Shown here piece after piece: positions 55,361-64,000 of a stretch of 64,000 nt of DNA. The number at the start of each line of letters is the position of its first letter. Position 1 is the first letter of the stretch. Origin of the DNA: Cycas panzhihuaensis (taxonomy: Eukaryota > Cycadophyta); the NCBI GenBank assembly GCA_023213395.1, contig CM041465.1, positions 148,435,741 to 148,499,740 of the forward strand, read 5' to 3'. The notes below the pieces were generated by a model that was given only the letters and a program-made list of their open reading frames with translations, was not told the origin of the DNA and searched no databases. The translations under genes were made by a program, and so were the position numbers.

Positions 55361-56775
55361 CTAACATTGGTAACTTGCTCATTAATCATACTCACCAACT
55401 TATCTCATATCTCATATCTTTCACATCATTGACTTTATCCTCACATCATTGCCTTTCACATATCACCAACCAGTCATGTAGAATCCAAACACTCACTTCA
55501 CCAAATCAATGCCTCATAAATCTCACAATGATCATACATGTCATATGTCGCTACCAAGTCACACACTTCACTTGATTGTCCAAAACATACAACTCATGCC
55601 ATTACACTATTTAATAATTTTGCTTCCTTGCAACTCAGGTATCTTCAACAAGAAACTCATCCTTCTTTGCCCATTCAATCAACTAGAACACATCATCAAA
55701 CATCCCTAATCTCATCCTCAAAACATGCCCAATAATTGCCCAATCTTGTCATGTTAACCTCACATGCAACAAGCATCTCATCGCCTCATATCACTATCTT
55801 TCTTGCCCTCAAATTAGTCTTATCATGCCCATAAAGTCCCTTCACATAAATTGCATTCCAAGGAGCACTAAGTCATCATATGCCACCCAACTCATTCATG
55901 CAAGCACATGCATTATCGCTTCATCACCATGCTATGTCAACAATCACCATCATGCACTTCAAATCACCAATAGAGTGCCAAATACATTCACATCAACATA
56001 ACTTAATATCATCCCATATTGCAACAATACTCTCCCATGCACAACACACACAACACCTCATATTGCAAAATCACCCAACTTATGTAAATCACATGCAAGA
56101 TAGCACTATGCCAATGCCAAGTATCACTACTTTGTCACTAATTAAGAGTACAAAACACTTATATCACCTCATTACCATTGCCTCATTCGTATTACCATAT
56201 CAATATGAAACCCTTAAATTCCCAAAAACTTAGTTCTGAAAAAAAGTATAGCTAAAAAATACATAAAATATGGATGGAAATGATGGCCTCTAAAATACGA
56301 TTCCAACAGTTCAGACGAAATTGAATTCTGATATCTAGATCAAAAGTTATGATCCTTTTAAGAATTTCACAATTAGGGTTTCTAGGGGTTGTAATAGTAC
56401 CTTCTGATAAATTGTTAATAACTTTTTATTCTAAACTCTGATGAATCTCAAACGACTTCCATTAGACAGAAAATTAAAAAACGCACAGAATAAAAAAAAA
56501 ATTGAGGTCATTTGGATACCTGTAGCCAAAGTTATGGCTCTTTGAAGTTGAGGTTGCAGATTTGTCCCAAAAATACGGCGACGGAAAAATAACAGGCCAA
56601 AATTAATTTTGCTGCAATTTTCGCATTTTCACCCCAAAATTTATAGCGTGATGACTCAAATTTTATAGAATGAGCTATTTCGTCTCAATTTCGCCATTAC
56701 TTTTCAGAAATTTCAATGTTATGACACCTCCCAAATCCTTTGCTCTGTCTAGAACAAAACACGTCTCTTAACACA
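55361..56775 (-). other. Untranslated leader of the gag-only element
   Basis: 1.4 kb between primer-binding site and gag. From 55370 to about 56230 the plus strand has very few G's (sense RNA poor in C), a sharp strand bias. A plus-strand open stretch at 55880-56233, full of His, Thr, Ile and Ser, results from that bias and is not a gene. Nearer the primer-binding site (56230-56770) composition is normal. Confidence 0.7.
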
Positions 56776-56789
56776 GGCTCACGATACCA
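56776..56789 (-). other. Gag-only element primer-binding site
   Basis: Minus strand TGGTATCGTGAGCC abuts the 5' LTR. It resembles the initiator-Met site (TGGTATCAGAGCC), with TATC followed by GTGAGCC, so it may use a variant or fold with a bulge. Confidence 0.7.
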
Positions 56790-57009
56790 TGTTGGAAAAT
56801 AGACCTACAATAAGATAATAACAAATAGAAACAAACACCTCCATAGGATCGAACAGTACCCTTAAGGTACCTCAAATTGTATTAAGAAAAATCATTACAA
56901 CAACATTCAATATGATACACTATATTGTGTATTTATAATACAAGTCATGATGGAAGAGTAGGACCCACTTGCATGTGGGACAAATCAAATGTGCATTAAT
57001 ATTCCAACA
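56790..57009 (-). repeat. Gag-only element 5' LTR with promoter
   Basis: 220 bp. On the minus strand TATTATAAATA at 56930-56940 is a good TATA box, 70-80 bases into the LTR. Confidence 0.95.
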
Positions 57010-60000
57010 AGCCCACGGCCTAGCTAAACAAAAAATGCCATACTAATCTCTGATAAATCTCAGCCTTCAACATCCTTTCTTGTCAGACCCACGATCTCTT
57101 TGGGAACTCTGTCTTCCAAATTGTTCCCTTCCCTATAAATGTGACAGACCTGATAGCCTCTGCTTTGAAGCACCATCCTCACATCATTGATCATGGCACG
57201 ATGTTGCCAACCCGACTCTGCTTCCCCCCTAATCAATTTAACCACATTCATTGAGTCTCCTTCCGCTGTAATTCTCGAGTATCCCTCTCTGGAAACAAGA
57301 TCCATTGCTCTACGCATCGCTTCAATTTCAGCCTTGTGGTTAGTCTGGATGCCATAGTAATTTGCAAAGGCCTAAATTATCTTCCCCTCTTTATCTCTGC
57401 AGATACCGCCTCCCCCAGCCTCACCGGGATTACCTTTGGAAGCACTGTCAAAGTTGACCTTTACGCAATCTTGCGGAGGGGGTCTCCATAGCCCCTGCCT
57501 CACTAGCACAGGCTTTACTTTAAAGTTCTCAATACCCTAGTTAGCAAGGACTTTTCTTTCATTAGAGGAGATAGTGACTTCCTCAACTTCCTTGAGGTTC
57601 TCCTTCACGGTCACCAAGATGATCCCGAAGAGTCTCTGTTCATTCATTCTCCTTTCTTGAAATATATGGCTATTCCTCTCTTTCCATACGTTCCATGCTA
57701 GCGTGGGTAAAGAAGGAGTCCACAAGGATCTTAGAGTCTTACTTCTATAGGGGCAGACCTAAGCCTTAACAAGATTCATAACCGAATCCAAGAGAATCCA
57801 ATGAACTCCAAAGGTACTCCACAGCTTCGCCCACACCTTTCTAGTATAAGAACAATGCAAGAAAAGATGATCCAAAGACTCCTCCTCCTGCATGCAGAGG
57901 ATACATCTGTTAGCCAGGGAGAAACCTCTTTTCCTTAAGTTGTTGAGGGTAAGAATCTTATTCTTCAAACTCAACCACCAAAAAATGGTAATCTTTGGGA
58001 GCAACCCCATGTTCCACATTCTGCCCAGGAGCTTGTTTTCAGTAAGGCATCTCTTAGACATTAAAGCGAGATAGCCGGACTTGACTGTGTAGATCCTTGT
58101 CTTGGACCCCGACTAAACTAAGGCGTCCTCCTTTGGAAATCTGGGAACATATATCTTATTAAGCTCGTTTCTAAGAGCGAATCTGTCATTTCTGTATGTG
58201 GGGGATTTCTCCTAAATTTCTCCAATTTATCTCTTCTTCCTGGAAATCCAAATAATTAGCCACTTTTGTCCCATAGAGACTCACACAATCTGCCTGCAAA
58301 GAAGTAAAAGTAGGCCTGCTCGACAGTTGTGTTTTACCACACCAGGCATCCTTCCAGAAATCAATATATTTCCCATCGCCCAAGCACCACTGGGCCCCAG
58401 AATCTAGCATCTCCCTCACGCCCAGTAGATTCCTCCAAATAGTTGAACCCCAGATGACGGGGGAAGTGAGCTTCAAAAATTGGTTATCTCTTAGGTATTT
58501 CTTGGCCACTATCTTGCACCAAAGCCTCTCCTCCTTAATGGCTAGGCTCCACCCTAGTTTGGCAATCCGGGCCTTATTAAAACTGGTCACGTCCTTAACG
58601 TTTAGGCCCCTTGCCCACTTAGGGCAATGGACTTTCTCCCAAGACACCAGATGACTTCTCTGCCTATGTTCAGACCTGGACCACAAGAACCTTTTCTGGA
58701 TAGACTCCAAGGCCTTTACCACCTTCCTAGGGCACCTAAACAGGGACATCATATATGTAGGGATACTTTGGAGAGATGCCAACAATAATTGAAGTTTACT
58801 AGCCTGACTTAGCAAGGCCCCTTTCCAACCAGCCAACTTCCTTTGGACCTGGCTAATGATCGGGTTCCACAAGTCCTTCTGCATCCTACCCACAAATAGG
58901 GGCATACCTAGGTACCAGGTTGAGAGAACCCTAATAGGCATCTCCAAAATCCTGCTTATAACCCTTTGCGTCCTAACCAAAGTGTTCATAAAGAAAATAC
59001 TCATCTTCTCTAGGTTTACCTTCTGGTTTGTGGCAATCTCAAATTTCTTCAACTGGCCTTTAATAGCCTTGGCTTCCCTTATGGAAGCCTTACTCAAGAA
59101 AATATTATCACCCACAAATTGCCTGTGGACGATATTGTCGATCCCCGTAGTGGGCTTTAACCCAACTATCTTCCTGGATTTCCTCGCTTCCTCCATTGAC
59201 CTACCTAGTAATTCAACCAGGATTAAATACAAATAGGGGGCCAGAGGATCCCCTTGTTTGAGACCTCTGAATCTTGGGAAGAAAGCTGTATATGACCCAT
59301 TTAGGATGACCGAAAAGCTGGGCTTGGAAATACAGCTCTCAATCGATTTCCTCCAATGATTCCTAAACCCAAAGGCAGTAATATAATCAAGCAGACATCC
59401 CCACGAGACCCGATCATAGGCCTTGGAGAGATCGATCTTAACAATCATCCCAGGGTCTTTCCTCTCGGAAGTTGAGTGTGCCGTCTCATGAACCACTATG
59501 ATACCATCAAGAATCTGTCTACCCTTGACGAAACCATCTTGGTTAGAACTTATGATGGAAGGAAGAAGTTCCTTCAGCCTGTTGGCCAAGACCTTGGCTA
59601 AAATTTTATACTTTACATTACAGAGGCTGATGGGCCTAAAATCTTCCATTCTTTTCGCGTCATCTTTCTTGGGGATCAACACCAGGAAGGTAGCTTGCCA
59701 CTCCTCATGGATTCTGCGATTTTCAAAAAACTCCTTCACAGCCTCAAGGAAATCATCTTTAATAATATCCCAATACTCTTGATAAAACCCCGGAGGGAAA
59801 CCATCCGGACTTGGGGCTTTCTCCCTCTTCATACCAAATACTGTTTTTTGCACCTCGTCCAATGAGAAGGGGGCCTCCAGAGCCTTGTTCATAGTAGAAC
59901 CAACCTTTTTGGGTATCAGGGCTAATGCTTCCCTTCTAACCTCCTCATCCAAGCATCCCGGCTCATTATATAGATCCATGAAATACTCCATTGCTACATC

Positions 60001-61189
60001 TTTAAGTTATCCTGCCCAACCTCCTCCCATCATTATTCAACAGGGTCTTGATGTGGTTACAAGCTTTATGTTTTATAGTCGTCATATGAAAAAATTTAGT
60101 ATTTCTGTCCCCCTCTGCCAGCTACAGGGCCCTCGACTTTTGCCTCCAAAATATTTCTTCCTTCGTCAAGACTCCATCCAGAACAGAAAGAAGTCTTCTC
60201 TCTTCCTGGACGAGAGGGATAGTTGTACCGTGCTCCTGAATATACACCTCTAGACTCTTCAACTCTTCCAGGATCTTATTTTTCTTAACAAAGATATCCC
60301 CATGCGTGGTCTTATTCCGTTCCTTAATCTGCATCTTGACCCGATTGAGTTTAATAGAGAACCTCCTCATGGCACATCCCTAAGCTGGGATATTCCACCA
60401 GTTTGCCAGCAAATTGCGCAAGCCAGGGTCCTTAGTCCACATTAACTCAAAACGGAATGGAGCCCCCTTGTGTCTCTTGGGCACATCCCATCCCAAGGCC
60501 AACGGGGAGTGATCCAAAACAGTCTTTGGCAAAGCTTCCAGACTGATATTACTTTGCTAGCTAAACCGGGCATAGTTAGCCATCACGCGGTCCAATCTTA
60601 CTTGGATGTTACCAGCACCCAGTCTCTTGTTTGACCAAGTAAATTTGGGGCCTCTCAGGGGGACGTCCATCAGACCTTCCTTCTGCATGAAGGTCCCCAG
60701 GTCCTCCATACTTTTAGTCCATTCTGTCTGGCTCTCTCTTTTTTCCTCTGGGGATAGAGCCGTATTAAAGTCCCCAGCAATCAACCAGGGCCCCACCCAC
60801 TCCTTATGGGCCTCCAACAAGCTGTCCCATAAGCATTTCCTCCCCTCTTGTGATAGGGGAGCATAAACATTGGTGACTAGCCATTGACAAGTAGAAGCCT
60901 TGCTAGTCAGCCAACAGGATATGAAATGCTCCTCGAGGAGGAAGGCCTCTCCCTCCCACCCTCTGGGGTTCCAGAAGGTAGCTAAGCTGCCCGAGCCCCT
61001 GATCCCATCTGAGGTAAACCACTTAGAGTCCCTCCATATTTTATTTTTGATGTTTACCTTGTTCTCCTTTGACAATTTGGTTTCTTGTAGCAAGGGAAAG
61101 TCTAGCTTCAATTGATTCCACAGTTCTCTAACCAATCTATATTTTGACGGGGCATTTATGCCCTGGATGTTCCAGGAGGCAAGCTTCAT
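57010..61189 (-). pseudogene. LINE-B ORF2: endonuclease, reverse transcriptase, RNase H
   Basis: Start MKLASWNIQGINAP at 61189. Endonuclease 61189-60480: LQETKLSKEN, LIAGDFNTALSP, then VRLDRVMANYA and DHSP. Reverse transcriptase from about 59880 to 58600: KAPSPDGFPPGFYQEYW, FRPISLCNVKYKILAKVLAN, SNQDGFVKGRQILDGI, KAYDRVSWGCLLDY and QGDPLAPYLYL. At 59112-59123 the catalytic box reads FVGD instead of F/YADD, so one catalytic Asp is lost. The Cys/His region is near 57905 (NRCILCMQEEESLDHLFLHC). RNase H lies in 57480-57060 (VKVNFDSASKG-like start, EGDSMNVVKLIRGEAE, YREGNNLEDR). The 601-codon piece 59991-58186 is open; several stops and shifts occur elsewhere. Confidence 0.9.
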
Positions 61190-61190
61190 G

Positions 61191-61205
61191 ACAAATGTGC
61201 ATCAC
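61191..61205. repeat. Target-site duplication of LINE-B, right
   Basis: acaaatgtgcatcac, identical to 53912-53926. The copia-E coding sequence continues right after it. Confidence 0.93.
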
Positions 61206-62128
61206 ATTTACAAGATGACTAATGTTGAATTAATGAAATCAACATTAGATTTTCTATCACTCTCCCTTGATGATGAGTTCATTAATTCTGATACTGAGGC
61301 CAAGCCAAATCGTTCAAATTTATCACAAGGAAGTGCTTTGGTGAAGATATCAACAATCTGTTTATCGATCGGCTTGTAAACCAAATCTATTTCACCATCC
61401 TGAACATGCTCCTTGATGAAGTGATGGTGAACCTCGATATACTTTGTTCTTGCATGGAACACAAGATTCTTGGTGAATTTGAGAACGCTCTAATTATCAC
61501 AGAAGAGACAAGTAGCTTGTGTTTGATCAATACCATGCTCTTCAAGAATCCTTCCAAGCCAGATAGCCTCAACAATTGCACTAATAACTTTGTATTCTGC
61601 TTTGGTGGAGGATAAGGTGACATTTGGTTGTTTTTTACAACTCCGAAAAATAGAGGCAGAACCCATGTTAAAACAGTAGCCTGAGGTCAATCTACGACTA
61701 TTTTGCATCCAACCCAATCAATATCTATGTAATTGCCAATAAAGGATTGCCCACTTGGCAGTAATCAAGTCCAAACAGAAGTGAACCCCAAAGATATCTC
61801 AGGATTCACATAACTGCTTTCCAATGTGAAATCTTGGGCTGAGTCATAAACCTTGAGCAAATCCCAACATCACATGAGATATTAGGTCGGGTATATGTGA
61901 GGTAAATTAGTTTCCTCACAAGCTGCCTGTATAAAGTAGGATCCACATGTTTACCATGCCCATCAATATCTAGCTTTAACCCAGTCTCCATAGGAGTTGG
62001 CGTTGGCTTACATTCCTCCATTATGAACTTCTGAAGGATCTCCCTTGTATATTTAGACTGTGAAAGGAAGGTATGGCCTGGCTGTTACCAGACTTCTATG
62101 CCAAGAATGTAATGAAGCAACTCGAGGT
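61206..62128 (-). pseudogene. Copia-E reverse transcriptase end and RNase H
   Basis: The minus strand starts near the LELLHYILGIEV block at 62128, cut by copia-F. EECKPTPTPMETGLKLD (62021), TLYRQLVRKLIYLTYTRP and CSRFMTQP follow (to 61850). RNase H comes next, with GYCFNMGSASIFRSCKKQPN (61680), VTLSSTKAEYKVISAIVEAI (61620) and WLGRILEEHGIDQTQ, then HARTKYIEVHHHFIKEHVQD (61455) and DIFTKALPCDKFERFGLAS (61350). Frames 62021, 61717, 61623 and 61462 carry it, so there are at least two frameshifts. The end is joined to 53911 by removing LINE-B. This is a truncated element with no complete LTR pair. Confidence 0.83.
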
Positions 62129-62511
62129 TGTTAGAATATAATGTTTAATGTGTGTGTGTGGTTAAGTAAACGTGGGTCCTAGGATTGTTAGTCATAGTCC
62201 TAAGTCTTAGGGTCAAAGGGTCATTATAATACTATGTAAAGGATAGAAGCTTATTGGTCAAGTTAGTGGTGTAATGCTATTGGTCAGGACAAAGGTATTT
62301 GTCCCACATGCATTACTTGTGTTGTATAGTCTCCCACCTCTCTTGTATATAAAGGTGGTTGAGGTAGTGTATAGACAATGCATCATCAAGGTTCATGTTG
62401 AGTCTTTGGTGTTTTTGATATGTGAAAGCATTTTGATTATATTCTGTTGATCTCTGTTCATTGTTATTGACATTGTGGTTGATGAATGTTCTCCATGTTA
62501 AAATCTTAACA
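62129..62511 (+). repeat. Copia-F 5' LTR
   Basis: TGTTAGAATATAATG ... aaaatcttaaca, 383 bp, followed at once by a perfect primer-binding site. The second LTR lies outside the window. It interrupts copia-E. Confidence 0.85.
62346..62355 (+). promoter_or_regulatory. TATA box in copia-F LTR
   Basis: tatataaagg, about 217 bases into the LTR, with a long transcribed LTR part after it. Confidence 0.65.
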
Positions 62512-62529
62512 TGGTATCAGAGCAAGTTG
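62512..62529 (+). other. Copia-F primer-binding site
   Basis: tggtatcagagcaagttg; the first 12 bases match plant initiator-Met tRNA. Confidence 0.9.
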
Positions 62530-64000
62530 CTTGCTAAGTCATTTGTGTGCAGATAAGGAAGGAAGGAGACTCCATTAGGGCGATTGACAAATTTAAGAGG
62601 TTGCATATTGAGTTGTGGTGCTGAAGGGAGATTTGTAGGCCTGCTGCTAGGTTGAGGATTCAGATTGGGAAGGTGAAGTCCCAAGGTGATTAATGCTACA
62701 GGACGGAATTTTTGCCAGGTAACTCTACTCATGTAAACGTGTGTGTAAAGAAATCATGTATTAGGGTTTGTTGGAAGTAATTTATGATAACTGTCATAAG
62801 CTAAAGAAACTGAGTGATGGAAATTAAAATAAGTTGTCTAAGTGGTTGATGTTTGGAGGCTGTTCGTTGAAACTGTGTTATGACTATTGCGTGTGAATCA
62901 TAACATGCCAATAGAAGTTTGGTTGCCAGTACTTATTAGCTGCCAACATTGATTCGAAGTTCAAGCAATCTGTTTAAGCTGTTCATTTGGATCCATTGCC
63001 AAAACCCTAGTTTCTCCTGCATCTGTGCGTCCGTGGTGATGCCCTGGACTATCCACTGCAATAACGCTATTTGTCCTCCTGCTCCTATTGCTGTTTTATT
63101 ATTTTGTGTGGCCCTTATCGGTGGAGAAATAGTGACAAGGGAAGGGTTGGCTGTGATCCTCCTTCAATTCCCTATCCAACTGGCAAACACGACTGCCTCT
63201 AGACTCCTGGCAGACTATAGGAACTGGAATCATAACCTGTCTTCATGCTTCTCACAGCTCAGCTAGTACAACTCAGCAGAAAGATTTTGTTGAGGTGGTT
63301 CCACAAAATTGTGTGCCAAATTGTGAGGTGAAAGGTGTATCCCGAGTCCGTTGCTGTTGCAAAGTGTGCCCGTTCGTGATCGTGATTGAGGGAAACCATA
63401 ATTCTACTGGGATGAACGAACAAGGAGATAACCGTTTCTGTTGAAGACATAAAGACAACACCTGGGTGATGCATACCTAGGAGGGGATTTGATTACTGGT
63501 ATTGCCTATCAATAATAGTTATTCATTTCTGCGAGGAGGCCACTCAAAGGAGAAAATCTGTGTGGAAGATATATGGCCATATAAAAACTTGCAGAAAGCC
63601 ACTGCAGTCCGTGGGTTTTTCGGCTCAGAGTAAATGACTGTGCGTTGAGGAGAGAATCACTGGTCCGTGGAATGGAAGTGCCCATCCAAGAATACCGTAG
63701 AATGAGATGTGGCCACAAACGGTGGATAATGCACATTGCGAAGGAGATGGTCCTGTCCACGCATGACAGAAAAGAGATACCCATCAATGCCCAATAGCTG
63801 TGGAAGTAAGAGAAGGAGAAGCATCCATAAACAGAGAGCCGCTACTGCATACATAGCTGCTTATAGTGGACGAAACACCTAGATGTCCATCTGTGGGTTT
63901 ACAACTGGAAGAAGAGATTAAATGGCTGTCCGTTGAAATCTGCACTTGAATGAATGTGGTTGGAAAATCCACATGTCGTATGCGATTACGCTCAGCCTTG
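62530..64000 (+). other. Copia-F leader, running off the window
   Basis: 1.47 kb without a supported gene. A 105-codon plus frame at 62949-63266 and minus frames of 62-92 codons at 63259-63972 have no known motif. By analogy with copia-A and copia-C, gag should begin shortly beyond the window. Confidence 0.5.

Larger units (their letters stand above)
54027..57009 (-). mobile_element. Young gag-only LTR retrotransposon (TR-GAG-like)
   Basis: 2,983 bp. The LTRs 54027-54246 and 56790-57009 are 220 bp each (TGTTGG...CCAACA) and differ at one position by eye. Primer-binding site and polypurine tract abut the LTRs. The only gene is an intact 368-codon gag-like frame near the 3' end; protease, integrase and reverse transcriptase are absent. 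This is the layout of terminal-repeat elements carrying only GAG that have been described in plants. It sits in the 3' untranslated region of LINE-B. The LINE sequence resumes without a visible target duplication. Confidence 0.93.
53927..61190 (-). mobile_element. LINE-B: 5'-truncated plant L1, split by an LTR element
   Basis: A minus-strand L1 with a poly(A) of about 14 (plus-strand T's at 53927-53940) and a 15-bp target duplication. Removing the LTR element at 54027-57009 leaves about 4.3 kb, consisting of ORF2 and the 3' untranslated region. The 5' end coincides with the ORF2 start codon (61189), and ORF1 is missing. The tail and RNase H closely match LINE-C at 30741-31305; LINE-A is a different, related family. 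Confidence 0.93.

Noticed and set aside
55880-56233. 117-codon plus-strand frame rich in His, Thr, Ser and Ile
   Set aside because: It is produced by the G-poor composition of the leader, lies antisense to the gag-only element and has no domain or conserved pattern.
62949-63266. 105-codon frame in the copia-F leader with a hydrophobic stretch
   Set aside because: Could look like a membrane protein, but it lies in a retroelement leader, has no supporting signals and is one of several overlapping random frames.

Overview
This window looks like transposon-packed nuclear DNA from a land plant, probably a seed plant with a large genome. The support is plant-type L1 LINEs whose ORF2 ends in an RNase H domain, Ty1/copia and chromodomain-bearing Ty3/gypsy elements, and initiator-Met primer-binding sites (TGGTATCAGAGC). 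A gymnosperm is possible but not shown by the sequence. I found no tRNA, rRNA or CRISPR. Nearly all coding capacity is retroelement-derived and most of it is decayed. The only reading frame not obviously from a retroelement is a pair of candidate exons at 18961-19043 and 19668-19826.

Layout. 1-2340 is old T-rich debris with a decayed proline-rich frame. 2341-12004 holds copia fragments (copia-1), split by a full-length 6.5 kb minus-strand LINE (LINE-A, 4477-10988) flanked by a 17-bp target-site duplication. 12005-13090 is the LTR and gag start of a chromovirus. 13091-17501 is a badly decayed copia (copia-2) with its 3' LTR. 17502-21035 is non-LTR sequence with the candidate exons. 21041-28686 is copia-C, with two LTRs, a 5-bp duplication (AATGG) and a scrambled gypsy piece inside. 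28692-31305 holds a gypsy protease remnant and a 5'-truncated LINE (LINE-C). 31301-36277 is copia-A on the minus strand, sitting inside the reverse transcriptase of a chromovirus (36278-39151). 39152-42060 is another gypsy remnant (gypsy-D). 42761-50560 is a gag-like gene interrupted by a complete plus-strand copia-A (43138-49518). 50561-62128 is a nest described below. 62129-64000 is the 5' LTR and leader of copia-F, which runs off the window.

Nest at 50561-62128. A minus-strand copia (copia-E) received LINE-B (15-bp duplication). LINE-B then received a very young gag-only LTR element (54027-57009; the LTRs differ at one of 220 positions by eye). Next to the copia-E 3' region lies a chromovirus reduced to Gag, protease and chromodomain (50818-53476; TSD AAGTT). 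Copia-E was also cut at its upstream side by copia-F.

How the parts relate. No host pathway is visible. The interest lies in the relations among elements: a gag-only element with an intact 368-codon frame, a deleted chromovirus that keeps its cis signals plus a chromodomain, a copia family whose two copies share the same integrase and reverse transcriptase lesions, and stop codons that nearly always look like C-to-T or G-to-A changes. The last point is the expected trace of cytosine methylation and deamination of silenced elements. Coordinates of decayed domains are approximate, and identities were judged by eye without alignment.
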